A stretch of DNA of 64,000 nt. Origin: Hyphodiscus hymeniophilus (lineage: Eukaryota; Ascomycota; Leotiomycetes; Helotiales; Hyphodiscaceae). The notes beneath the pieces are model-generated. The model was not told where the DNA came from, did not search any database, and was given only the letters and a program-made list of their open reading frames with translations. A program made the position numbers and the translations under genes. Location: positions 124,001 to 188,000 of the forward strand of contig VNKQ01000018.1 in assembly GCA_016508695.1 (NCBI GenBank), in the 5' to 3' direction. Positions 49,131 to 60,472 of the stretch are shown here, piece after piece; position 1 is the stretch's first letter; every line of letters starts with the position of its first letter.

Positions 49131-50091
49131 ATGCCAAAAGGCCACCGCTCCATCAGAAGCCAGGGGCAAAATTACTATCGTCAATCTCCCGTCAATACCC
49201 CCACCACCTCATACGCCCCCATATCGTCCCGCTCAACAACCACCTCAATGCCGACCACATACTACGTAGCACCTATGTCCTCCACTATGTCCCAACAGCC
49301 CTACTCCACCCAGTCACAAGGCTATGCCACCGGCGGCCCAGTTCAACACCCCCTGTCATCAACCCACTACAGCACATCGCTTTCCGCCAACCTCCCACCG
49401 GTACCTCTCTCCTCCATCCGACCTTCATCCGGAGCATGGAATCCTACCGATGACCAAACGCTCATGGCAGCACGTGCACAAGGCATGAATTGGGCGCCCA
49501 TACAACAAGCGTACTTCCCATCAAAGACACCGAACGCATGCCGGAAACGACATGAACGGTTGATGGAAAGGAGAAGCGCGGACGATTGGGATGGAATGAA
49601 GCTCGAGAATCTGGCGAAGCATTATATGACCATGCGGAGGGAGATCTGGAGCGGACTTGCTGCACAGACGGGGGAGAAGTGGAATGTCGTTGAGCAGAAG
49701 GTACATGCCAATCCCTTCCCTACATACAATGCCCATACTAACATTCACGCTCCTCCAGTGCATGTCCCAAGGTCTCAAGAACCTCCAACAGAGCGCCCGC
49801 TCCTGCGCCCGCCGTGAACGCATGCTCGACCCCTCCAGTTCGCTGAATCCCGGTGGTGCGTACGACCCCCAGCACACCGATGACAGCGGCATCGGCATCG
49901 ACGACCTGGAGGCTGAATATGATGCAGACGGCGCAAGCGAGCATTCGGGCGGCTCTAATAGTAATCACTCCCTCGGTGGCTATGGAGGGTATCAGCAGCA
50001 GCACCAGACTCAGCGATATCAGCACCAGAGCAGGTTGCCTAGTATGGATATGGGCATTGAGGCTATCATCAATCGTCCGGGCCCGCGTTGA
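49131..50091 (+). CDS. Myb/SANT-domain protein, putative transcription regulator
   Basis: A 300-residue nuclear-type protein. Exons are 49131-49700 and 49759-50091. The first 105 residues are Ser/Thr/Pro/Gln-rich and disordered. One SANT/Myb-like helix-turn-helix follows: GAWNPTDDQTLMAARAQGMN, then WAPIQQAYFPSKTPNACRKR, carrying the spaced Trp and basic helix of fungal Myb-like proteins. A conserved-looking helical segment (LAKHYMTMRREIWSGLAAQT) and then GEKWNVVEQK cross the splice site into CMSQGLKNL. The C-terminus is acidic then Gln/Gly-rich. MPKGHRS at 49131 is chosen; an in-frame Met at 49104 adds nine residues. Target genes are unknown. Its long 5' region suggests regulation by upstream sequences. 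Confidence 0.8.
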
Positions 50092-50583
50092 GTGCGGTCG
50101 GTGATCGCACGGGGACTCGGCTGCGAAGAGGCTGAGACGCCTCTTTGAGTATGCTGTGGGGAGGAACATTTGTCTTTCGTTTTAGGTTTTGGAACGACCT
50201 TCGTTTTTTATCGCATATCAAAGAGAGGGGGCACGATAATCTTCGAACTGACGGCCGTTATCACTTACTTTCGTTCTGTCAATCATTGCGAGCATTGTCT
50301 GGGGAGGTGGAAAACAGTCTGTCATTTACATATGGGAGGAAGGAAGAGGCGTCTGGAGTCCAACATTCGTTCGTCGAGATATGACTTGATCGCTTTATTT
50401 GTTGCGAGATGAGATGCGCGAGATGCATGGTTCAAATGGGAAAGTGTAGAATACATTGTATAGTAGTACAGCCGCCTAAACCCAATCTTTACATGATTTG
50501 ATCTACAATGCCTTTCCCGAACACCTATACCTGCACACGTGTTGAGGATCGAGTTTTCGCAGCTGATCACTTCCAGCTCGCAC
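50092..50583. other. Intergenic between convergent Myb-like gene and COX10
   Basis: About 490 bp holding two 3' ends; no coding feature is supported. Confidence 0.4.
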
Positions 50584-52149
50584 TCAAGTCAACGGCATTG
50601 TGATTGCTGCCTTCTTAGCCTCGGGACTGAGATGCTTCGCAGACAACACAGCATCCTCCTCATCTTCCTCCCACTCATCATCATCTAGATCCGGCTCTCC
50701 GATAACCGCCCTCCATACCCTCTGCCACATGCCTTTTTTCTCTACCATAGCCAGCACCAACACGACCGGAAGATGCCAAACTGAAGCCCAGAACAACCCC
50801 CTCGCAGAACCCTTGAATCCCTCAAATTTCCTGAACTTCCACGCCTCCCTGACCATCCAGAGATTGACCGGCATGCTCGCCACCGCAAAACTCCACTCCG
50901 TGACGCCCGCATAGCACAGTAATATACAGACCGGAATCATAGCGACGGAGTACCGAAATGCAACGCGTCCGTTCTTCGCGGGGTTGACCCAACTCAGCAT
51001 TCGATATCCGGCATTCTTGTACTCCTCTCTAATGCCCCAAGACAACGACATGAAATGCGGGAATTGCCACGCACCCAACAGAGCAGCGAGTAACCAGCCC
51101 CCTGCATTCTGCTCACCAAGAAGTAGCTCTCTCCATCCACCATCTGTAGCGCTCTGCCCCGCTGCAGCAGTCCAGCCCATAAGCGGTGGCAGGGCTCCCA
51201 CAATGGCGCCGATCCAGGTGTTGATGACGGAGATGCGCTTCATGGGCGTGTAGACGCCTGCGTAAAGCCCAATATTCGCAGCTCCTAAGAAGGCTGTGGT
51301 GGGATTTACGCCATAGTATAATGCCAAGACGCCTGTGACTCCTGCGAGGATGGCGAAGATGGCTGCTCCGCGTGTGGAGATCAACCCGCGTACCAATGGG
51401 CGGTTCCGGGTACGTGTCATGAGAGCGTCCCATTTTGGCTCGTAGAGCATATTAAAGGCATTTGCGGAGGCGGCGCACAGTGTTGTTCCGGTTGTGAGGA
51501 ATAGGAGGGTGAGGGTGGAGAGAGAGGGCGTAGATGTAGAGGATGGGAGGAGGAGCTCGGGGACAGGGTAGAGACTGTAGGATGCAGTTGCGGTGAGGAC
51601 GACGAGAATTGAGAGGCGGGGTTTGGACAGAGATAGCAGGACGGGAATGAGGCGGCGGATGGAGTTCGAGGGTGCGGCTGAGGCAGATGTTGTGAGGGTA
51701 TCAGATGCGTTTTGAGGGAGGAATTCGGAAGTTGTTGGTGCCTTTTGAGTTTGAGCTTCTTTGCGGGCTTTCTGACGGCGTCGGTGTGGGAGGTCTCTTG
51801 TAGATGGTGGAGAGGAAGGTGTTGGTTCGGATGTCGGGGGAGCTTCATTTCGTTCAATAGAGCTCGAATCTGCTATTGTTGATGCCAATGCCCCTCTCAT
51901 TCCTCCACCTCCAAGATTCCCCAGTAAAGCATTGGGAGAAAAGTATCCTGCCCATAGTCGTGGGGTCGTCCCAACTACTACCGTAGCTCTAGCACTGGAT
52001 GATCCAGAAAACTTCCTGCTACCCCTTGGACCTGATCGCTTCACAGTCGATTTCAGACATGACAAGCAAACAGGACTGAGGCCATTGGATCGAAAGGCAC
52101 TCGTTGGGGGAGACCGTATAATCATTGCTTGTTGCTGTTGCGAGTCCAA
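50584..52149 (-). CDS. COX10: Protoheme IX farnesyltransferase (heme O synthase), mitochondrial
   Basis: Converts heme b to heme o by adding a farnesyl group, for cytochrome c oxidase assembly in the inner mitochondrial membrane. It is one uninterrupted reading frame of 521 residues. The N-terminal 150 residues are a basic, Ser-rich presequence and linker. The UbiA-type prenyltransferase core follows: SLSKPRLSILVVLTATASY, then NAFNMLYEPKWDALMTRTRN, which contains the N-x(3)-D-x(3)-M-x-R-T-x(2)-R motif, and GLYAGVYTPMKR. FPHFMSLSWGIREEYKNAGY is the second conserved loop. Seven to nine hydrophobic helices are visible. The C-terminus is acidic (DDDEWEEDEEDA). A second Met (MIIRSPP, eight residues later) could be the real start. 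Confidence 0.94.
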   Translation of the reverse strand: MDSQQQQAMIIRSPPTSAFRSNGLSPVCLSCLKSTVKRSGPRGSRKFSGSSSARATVVVGTTPRLWAGYFSPNALLGNLGGGGMRGALASTIADSSSIERNEAPPTSEPTPSSPPSTRDLPHRRRQKARKEAQTQKAPTTSEFLPQNASDTLTTSASAAPSNSIRRLIPVLLSLSKPRLSILVVLTATASYSLYPVPELLLPSSTSTPSLSTLTLLFLTTGTTLCAASANAFNMLYEPKWDALMTRTRNRPLVRGLISTRGAAIFAILAGVTGVLALYYGVNPTTAFLGAANIGLYAGVYTPMKRISVINTWIGAIVGALPPLMGWTAAAGQSATDGGWRELLLGEQNAGGWLLAALLGAWQFPHFMSLSWGIREEYKNAGYRMLSWVNPAKNGRVAFRYSVAMIPVCILLCYAGVTEWSFAVASMPVNLWMVREAWKFRKFEGFKGSARGLFWASVWHLPVVLVLAMVEKKGMWQRVWRAVIGEPDLDDDEWEEDEEDAVLSAKHLSPEAKKAAITMPLT

Positions 52150-53027
52150 GATATCGGATCATTTTCGATGTTCCGACTCAAGATCGAATGAGGTTAGTGG
52201 CACCTGGACCAATCACGATGTCGCTTACGAGGTCCTAATATCACTTCCTTATGCTGCTACTACAACGCTTCTTTGATACGATATTGGAGATCACAACATT
52301 CACGTTATCGGCAATGGAGGCTCGCTCGACATCTTACGTTCTCTTAGAGATCTGACAGTCGTCATCGAGTAGTTGAGCCGCCAGCAAGTGCTGGCTTTGC
52401 GGATTTCGGATGCAAAATATATCCAACCACGGTTATACTCAATTGATTAATCAACATCTTCCCGAGGCAATATACGCCCGTAGAACACCAGCCCTTGCAG
52501 CATCGCATTCGCCAATTCTCCGCCCCAAAGTTCTGGTTGCAGTCTCAAGTACGGTCCTGGCAATGCTATTGGACCAAGGAAGCCCCCATTTCCGACCTTA
52601 GTTGGGCATGTGCGTTTGAAGCCATGTGGTTTTTGTAATATGCGGATTTTCACTCCAACGCCGCCTTTTGAACATGGTTCTATGTCTGGCACCAGCCGCA
52701 ATGGCTGCCACAGACGATTGGACTCCGCCTATGGTTTGAACTATGTGCTTTCATCCTCGGCTCCGTCAGGTACAGAAGGTTTAGTGATCATTTTATACGT
52801 ATTGGAATTTGTGAAATCGGTGGGCAGAGGCCCCGTGCTGATATCCGGACGTATGGTGTAAGGGCGGTTTTCTAGTTTTGGTTGCAGATTATATGTTGCG
52901 AGTAATCCGTCCTCCTTTTGTCATGACCGAGTTCTAGCTACGTCGTAGTCCTACTCCAATCAAGTGGTATCCTTAGCAGACCCCCATCTCTTATCTTCTA
53001 CAAAATATAATATATCGGTTTTGGGTT
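52150..53027. promoter_or_regulatory. Shared upstream region of COX10 and the MFS transporter
   Basis: About 880 bp between divergent start codons. A TATA-like AAAATATAATATATC stretch lies near 53001-53015, just before the transporter ATG. No coding frame is supported. Confidence 0.4.
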
Positions 53028-54738
53028 ATGGTATCCGATATGGCTTACGACGTGGAAGCCCACCGCAAAGACATCGACGACCCACGTGAATCGATAGACT
53101 CCGAGCCAATTCGGATACCTTCACGAGTTGAGGAGAAGTACGAATCCGATGGACAGACCCCTTTACCGATTGCCCAGACCGATATTGGATCTGGACAGAA
53201 GAGGACAGTACTTTCGCAATGGAGATCAGCGGATGATTCCGAAAACCCCAAGAATTGGCCTACTTGGAAGAAGGCCTTTCATACTGCAAATCCAGCGTTG
53301 TACGGGTTTGTGGTGTAAATTCCCCTTCCCTCATAGTGTGCACATTGCTGACTCCAGAGAAGAACTGTGGGAACTTCAACTTTCGTCCCAGCTATTCCAT
53401 TTGTTATGGAACACTTCAATGTTGGCAGAGAGGTAGCAGTTCTTGGTGTCTCGATGTACACTCTCGGTTTCACAATCGGTCCAATCCTCGCAGCTCCTCT
53501 TTCCGAGTTATATGGAAGGCGAGCGATATACTGGACCACTATGCCTTTGCTACTAATCTTCACAGCTATCGGTGCATCGGCGAACAATATCTCTACTTTG
53601 ATCATTTTCCGCTTCCTGGCAGGATTGGGTGGATCTGGATCTTTAGCAGTTGGTGCTGGCATGTCTCTCAATTGGGCATTTCATATACTCGGCTGACAAC
53701 ATGAAGGAACGATCGCAGATCTTTGGCATCCGCACGCTCAAGGCAGGGCAGCACTCCTCTTTATTTTGGCTCCTTTCCTAGGCCCCGCACTCGGTCCCCT
53801 CACAGGCGCGTACATAATCGGTGAATATCACAACGATTGGCGATATTCAATGTGGGTCATCATGATGATTGCGGCACCAGCTGCTCTCATGGCAGTGTTC
53901 ATGTCCGAAACCTCCCATTCTCGAATCCAATATCTACGCAACAACAAGCAAGGTGTCAAAACCCCTCGCCAGACAGGTGATACGCGTTTGCTTCTCCAAA
54001 AACTGAAGACCGGTTTCATTCGCCCTCTGCACATGGTGCTTGTCGAGGTACGATCTCTCCCCATTTCTGAAATTCATCAGACTGACGATTCCACAGCCTC
54101 TAGTAGCGTGCCTAAGTATCTACACTGGTTTCGCTTTCGCGATGGTGTTCTCTTTCTTCGGCTCCTACAACTACGTCTTCCAATCCGTCTACCACTTCAA
54201 CCAAAAATCCATCGGTCTTACTTTTCTTGGCATTCTAGTCGGATTCCTCTTCGCGGTGGCCTCATTCGGTATTTTCGACGCAACATTCTACCGCAAAGCC
54301 GTAGCCAAAACCGGCGGCAAACCCGCTCCCGAGCATAGACTCTACGCCGCACTCCTCGGGTCGTTCATGCTGCCAATCGGTCTCTTCTGGTTCGCCTGGA
54401 GTCCGCAAAAAGACGTCCATTGGATAGTTCCTGTACTAGCTGGTGTGCCATTTGGTTGGGGTTGTTTATCGATTTTTCTCTCGGCCACGACATATCTAGT
54501 TGATGTTTATCAGGCAGCGAATGGTGCTTCTGCTGTTGCTGCGAACGGGGTCTTGAGATATGGACTTGGAGCTGCCTTCCCATTGTTCACACTTCAAATG
54601 TATGAGGCCATGGGCATACATTGGGCGGGAAGTGTGTTTGCTTTCGTGAGTTTGATACTGATGCCTGTGCCTTGGATTTTCTACTTCAAGGGAAAGGCGT
54701 TGAGGGCCCGGAGTCATTATGATACATCCAAGGATTGA
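53028..54738 (+). CDS. MFS drug:H+ antiporter (DHA1 type)
   Basis: A plasma-membrane exporter of drugs, polyamines or metabolites, 522 residues. Exons are 53028-53312, 53358-53658, 53707-54047 and 54097-54738. The N-terminus ends with DDSENPKNWPTWKKAF, typical of the fungal DHA1 polyamine/multidrug branch. Then come PLSELYGRRAIYWT (motif A), FRFLAGLGGSGSLAVGAG and APFLGPALGPLTGAYI (antiporter motif C). Intron 2 (53659-53706) begins with GC rather than GT; without removing it the frame stops after AFHILG. It has a CTGAC branch-like site. The third exon then opens TIADLWHPHAQGRAAL, as expected for the family. The first acceptor (53357) is the best of several AGs; a few residues at that joint are uncertain. 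Confidence 0.88.
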
Positions 54739-55477
54739 GTGCTGGATGGCATTGTATAGAAAGAGGCAATTGTTTGTGCTCAATGCGACTTCGACGACCT
54801 CACCGTGAACATGTACAATCATATCCCAAATTCTGTTCAGCAGGCGCGTGAAAATATCCATGGTGACAAGTTCAACGGTAAAGGATAGGCAATACGGCAT
54901 TCAAATGACGTTTGAATATACGGCTTGATTGAGAGCGCAATTAGATACAAGCAAGAAAATATGCAAGGTTGTGGAATACTCAAGAAATGTGATATGTATT
55001 AGGATTCATGTATGAGCTGAGCAGCACACTTACTCGACACGGGGGCCATATATTTGTCTCGGACTACCGGTGTCTCGGCGAGATTGCACAGCTGAAGCTG
55101 ATCGGTACTAAGGTAGGTCCAGTACTCGAGTACACGTTATTACTTATCGAAGGCAACGAGCGACAGGGACGGTAGGAGAACCTGTTTGCAGCGGGTGATG
55201 ATAAATTGACGTCCTCTAGATCAAGAATTAAATGATTTAAAGTTCCAAGTGGTATTTGGTGCACGAATTGGAAATAAGAAGAGGCTCGACGCTGACAGCT
55301 AGCTCGAGGCGGAATGCGCTCCGCTTTGAAAGTGTGGGGAAACAAGGCCAAACATCATCTCACTCCACAAACACAACATCAATGGCCAAAAGAATACTCA
55401 CCACTTCCACCTTTGGATGAAGGACAATTCAACTTTGCGCAAGGCCATCTGTGGTACTTCGAGCCTCTAGATTGGCC
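54739..55477. other. Intergenic, 740 bp
   Basis: 3' end of the transporter and upstream region of the kinase. No coding feature is supported. Confidence 0.4.
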
Positions 55478-57770
55478 ATGTCTCTCGTTCCCTACTCGTC
55501 TCGAGAAGGGAAGGAGATCGTGCTGTGAGATTCCCTCCGTCCCCTTCCTCACAGGTATACAACATCTGCAGAAGTCGAATAGTTTCACTTATCATCCAGA
55601 ACCGTGTATCATAAACCTTTCATACTAATGCAGTGATCTATAGTCGTCACAACGATGCGATTGTCCTTCGTGATCCTTCAACTCAACAGTTGATCCTCAG
55701 AGGCGCGCCCTCTTTCACCGACTGCCCCACCTGCCATCGACCCTTTCGCAGCTCGTCTCCGGAGCGAAATGCATCTCCTCATCGTCCGTCTCGAGCGACG
55801 CCTTTCATCAGCCCAGAATACTTCCGCATGCTGCACGAAGCGAATGCGAAACGAGACGAGCCTCCCCCGAGTCCAATTCGAAGATTGGTAGAGCCTGCAT
55901 TCCTCACACCACGCAGTGATAGCAGTAGAGCAAGTTCGGTCGCTGATGCAGAATTTGTGGCTAGTTCGCCAGTTCCACAAAAGGGACATAGTATCAAGAA
56001 GGAGGCGTTTAGTCCGAATTACTTTCAGAGGTTCTTTATTGAGGAAAAGGAGCTGGGAAGGGGCGGAAAGGGTGTGGTGTTGTTGGTGAGGCATGAGTTG
56101 GATAGTGTATCTCTCGGTATTATGCTCATACATCTAGATAAAGCGTTTTGTTATACTGATTAAGAACAGGGCAATTCGCTTGCAAAAGAGTGCCTGTGGG
56201 AGATGACCATGCGTGGTTAGAGAGAGGCAGGTCAAATATCATGCTATTTTTTATACTAGCTAACGAGAACAGTTCTCATCGAAGTCCAACTACTGCAAGG
56301 CCTCTCTCACCCGAATCTCGTCTCATATCGACACGTCTGGCTGGAAGATGTGAAACTTCATCGATTCGGACCTTCGGTTCCTTGTGCCTTTATTCTTCAG
56401 CAGTATTGCAATTCCGGGGATCTCCTACATTACATCGTTGGGAGTAGTCCAGCCCCTACAACCTCCAATGAACAATTGAAGGCACAAATGCGCAGAAGAT
56501 CGAAGGGACAAATGGAACGGCCAGATCTTAGGCACACACAAAGAAAGCTGGCATTTGAAGAGATCTATTCGTTTTTTAAAGATATTGCGTCCGGACTAGC
56601 ACATCTGCATGGATCAAATTACATCCATCGAGATCTCAAGCCTAGCAATTGCCTTCTTCACAAAGACGGCAACGAATTCAAGTGTCTGATCAGCGATTTC
56701 GGAGAAGTGCAACCAGAGAATGTAGTTCGGAAATCGACGGGCTCAACTGGTACGATATCCTACTGTGCCCCCGAAGTACTGAAGCAGGACGGACTTGGAC
56801 ACTACGGGAACTTTACAACCAAGTCCGACATTTTCAGCCTGGGAATGATTCTTTACTTCATGTGCTTTGGACGTCTCCCGTACAAAAGCGCGGACAGCAT
56901 CCAGGAGGAGTTTGAGGATATGGATCTTCTGAGGGCAGAGATTAGTACCTGGTCGGGCTTTCAGGACGAACGAAAGGAACGGCCGGAACTACCGAACCAG
57001 CTATATGATTTCTTGAAGCGATTGCTAGCCATCAATCCAGCTGATAGGCCAAGTGCGAACGATATCCTTCACGCGATTCGGACAGAAAAGGGCCTTGACG
57101 ATCCTCTCAGAACGAGAAATGGTAGTAGCTCCAAGGGAAGAATCATTCAGTCGATTGATTCTCCCATGCCAGGTACACCTGTTAATGGTAGTAAGTTGAA
57201 AGCCCTGAATTCTAGACGCTGGCTAACATTCCGCAAGCACGACGAGGAGAATCCAAGCGTGTTAAATCTGCAGCTTACCTGGAAGATGCATCATCCTCAG
57301 ATTCATCTCCAATCCCGTCACCCGGAGCGCAATTAACGCTCGAGTCTCAACGTAGCAGAAGTCAAAACAGGACATCAGGTCATACCCCAACGATCAAAAC
57401 TCCACTTCTTATGCCTCCTCCAACAACGCGCATGTCCACATTCCAGCACCGAGTCACAGTTTTCCAACACCAGGTCTTGTCTTGGGCAGTCCTCAACAGA
57501 CAAGCACTCCTAGTCGGCACCAAACTCTTGATCTTTCTGATCAAAATGATCTCAATCACTCGGCCTTGCCTACCAGCTGCGACGAGAGAAGTCGTGGAGT
57601 ATCCTCTCTTCGGCATAGCTGCGCTAGAACTTGCGCTGGGGACAAAATCGAGTTGGCGGTTCGTGTCGGTGTTCGCTGCTGTGCATGTTCTTGTTCTTTT
57701 GTGGATTATGAAATGGGGCGGCGGATTGTGTGTTCGGAGGGCATTACATGGGGAGTGGGAATGGGAGTAA
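55478..57770 (+). CDS. Serine/threonine protein kinase, Iks1-like
   Basis: Protein kinase of 675 residues related to yeast Iks1. Exons are 55478-55524, 55644-56116, 56170-56226, 56273-57190 and 57238-57770. The short first exon (MSLVPYSSREGKEIV) joins LRHNDAIVLRDPSTQQL. The N-terminal region has a CPTC zinc-binding-like pair. The kinase domain has ELGRGGKGVVLLVRH (P-loop), FACKRVPVGDDHAWLE (ATP Lys), VLIEVQLLQGLSHPNL, IHRDLKPSNCLL (catalytic loop), ISDFGEV (DFG), SYCAPEVL (APE) and NPADRPSANDIL. The C-terminus has one or two hydrophobic segments (TKLLIFLIKMISI and FAAVHVLVLLWIMKW), suggesting membrane anchoring as in Iks1 relatives. Intron 3 (56227-56272) uses a GC donor (AGAG|GCAGGT). Confidence 0.9.
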
Positions 57771-60472
57771 ATGACCTCAACTTTTACTCAAGATACATCA
57801 AAATCGCTCACGATATTGGCCGGCGTTTGGGGGCTTCCGTATTGCATCTTGGCTCGGCGTAGGACAGGAAAGGAATCATGACGACAATGCTTGATATAGA
57901 TAATTGTTAAAAAAAAGGAAAAGTGCAAGTAGCCGGCATATAATGCGTTATGAACTCATCTTCGGCTTCCAGTTCGGCCCGTCATTCTCCCATCTCAGTA
58001 TCCGGGGTCTCAAATAGAAATCATAGGAAGCCGCGTGCCTTTTCTGGCTGTACGATTGATGGAGAATCCAGGAGCTTACAGTTTACAGAAGTCGCACAAC
58101 CCCTTCGATAGTGCCGGGAGGTTCCTCGCACCAGATCCTGTGCAGGTGACGCTGATGCACGTTACCGTGTCCCACCGTCACGGTCGCGGGTCTGTGTTCT
58201 GGTGTGGGTTTGGGCCTGGACTGGACTGGGCTTCGGAGCTGGAGATTTCAAGTCAATCAACCTGCACATGCGGTATCAGGTACGATGCACGATGTGGTGT
58301 GGAAGACGACGGATTTGAGCAGATTTGAGCAATGAGTAGCTCTTTCTGTTAAGGCGGAGAGAGAGTGACAAGGGGAATGTCGAAGTCGATGTCGGGATCG
58401 ACAGCACTCGCTGTCGAGACGCATGCGTTCTTTGACAACGGTCCTCTGTTAAGGTAGTGTTACCCTGTAGGCTGTCGACTCTATACTGAAGCAGATGCAG
58501 ATACACTTGGTACAGGGCTCTCAGCGATCCTGTATGTGAACCTTCGTGGAACTGAATTGGGGGAGGGAGGAAGCATGGGTATGGTCGGTTGTCTTTCTGG
58601 CTGTGAGAGTGGGTTATTTATGTATGGGTGCGTTGAAGGGGGCAAGGTGAGGATCTTTGAGGGATGAGTTCGGGATTGCATGGTTTGGGGGTCAGTTGTT
58701 TGAGATGCTGCGATGCGATTGTATTGTGACGCCTTGCTTGGGTTGGAGTTTTGGGGAGGAGATTCTGGATGGAAAGGGTGGTGTGCCTCCTCGATGGAAA
58801 ATGCCTAGTTCATTCACTCGTTTTGCCAGCTGTTCCCGACCTAGTTTGAGCATGCATAGTGTTAAGCTCCTCAGTGTTGCAAGATCATGTGCTTAATTAA
58901 GGATCTCCTAAATGTTCTTTGGAATTGCAAGGCGGAATTCACTCGAGTTCCATCCGACATCCCAATTGGCTGGCGCCGTTTGATCTTTCGCACTGAAAAG
59001 TAAGACAGATGAGATCAAGCAAATACAGCATCGGCGCATGGCTTAGGAGTCAAGCAAAATGTGTATCTCCTAGCCGGAGCACCCGATGCATGGTCAACTT
59101 GCCAAGCTTGACTTGCGAGAAGAGCATCAGGGCAAGATAAGGTACCAAGTACGGAGGCTAGAGGTACTCAACTCCCCCTGCAAGCTTATTGTGCTCAAGT
59201 GCAAGCTTCGAAATCATTTCCTCTTTCAGACATACCAAGCGACAACCCCCCGAGCGTGGACCCCTGGTGATAACAAAGTTGGCTATTAGTATTAGTAACA
59301 ACGTTGTCGTCCCCATCTCCAACCTCCCCTGGTGCCCCTTATCTATGGCCTCGCGGCAATGTTGCGAGGTTTTGCGACCGACGACGAGGCTGAGGCGGCG
59401 AGGCAAGACACAACAAGCCAGCCTCGCTCCGGATAACCCCAGCACTAGGACTCGATGTGGAAGGTGGGCTTCAGGGGCAAGCCGTGAGCCAGGGATGTTG
59501 TTGTCTTTGCGCCGTTTGAGGCTACTCGAGTACGAAGGTAGGGATGTCTTATCTTGGTGGCGCAATCTCAACAGTACAGTAACGTCGGATTGTACTCCGT
59601 CTTTTACATTATTGACTTTGGATTTTGCACTCTTCCAGCGTCGAAGACCTCGGTACAGAAGTACTGTGCCACGAAGATACAAACAATAGCAATTGAAGCT
59701 GGTTGATGTTGTCGTTGAAATTTATATGATGTTGAAGAAAAGCAAAAAGAAAAAGAGGAGAGAAGAAGAAGAAGAAGAAGAAGAAGAAGAAGAAGAAGAA
59801 GAAAAACAAGACAACGGAGCAAGAGAAAAGGGAATGGTATTGAGCACAACAAAGAGGACGAGCATCAATTATTGGAGTCACATACTCACTGCGGCTATCC
59901 GTATACTATTATTCTGCACGCCTTCATTCCAGGGGTGTGGCCCAAAGCCAATGCAGCTCACCGATTGGCAACATCCCGAATTCCCAATTGACTGTTCTCT
60001 CTTCTCGAATCTCTGACCGACGATCGTTCCGCAACGCCTGCTGTCCCACTCGAGCAAATGATCAATTGACATCATTTCGCAGTTGTTATCCCAGGATGTC
60101 AATATCCTGCCCCCGCTTCGTCGAGTCTGAGCGCAGGCTGTCGGCGAGCACCGCATGCGAGTTGCATGAGCTGGGTCGAAATGGAGATCTCAGCCTATTC
60201 AGTACCTGCCTAAATTTCACCTTCCCTACGCCAATCTTTTGTATCCCCGCTGTCCCGGAAGATTAGAGAGTATACTTGCATTCACTAGCAGGGGAAGGCA
60301 ATCTGCTGTAGCAAGGTTGAGAGCTCTTGTTGACTCCCGTCGCGCCTCGTGGATGTCTATTTCAGGATCTCTTCCCCCTCTCTTTTTTTTTTCCTGCCCT
60401 TGTTATTCTGAGGTACATCGTATTGTCACTCTATCTCATTGTCTTCAGCCTCGTGCGGCCCTTCCCTTCAAG
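57771..60472. other. Large intergenic region (2.7 kb)
   Basis: No supported gene. It includes a GAA microsatellite and a T-rich run near 60382-60392 close to the next start codon. Overlapping frames of 166 and 174 codons on opposite strands (59158-59689) have no domains and unlikely composition. Confidence 0.4.
59761..59803 (+). repeat. (GAA)n microsatellite, about 14 units
   Basis: An uninterrupted AGA/GAA trinucleotide run preceded by a purine-rich stretch (from about 59734). It lies in non-coding sequence. Purine-strand runs of this kind are length-variable. Confidence 0.95.

Noticed and set aside
50400..50450. GGTTCAAATGGG resembling a tRNA B box
   Set aside because: No matching A box at the right distance and no cloverleaf could be drawn.
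59158..59689. Overlapping 166- and 174-codon frames on opposite strands
   Set aside because: No domain, no splice signals, Arg/Ser-rich composition typical of chance frames, and they sit in a large non-coding gap.
59604..59881. Minus-strand frames with poly-Leu or poly-Phe
   Set aside because: Simple translations of the GAA microsatellite.
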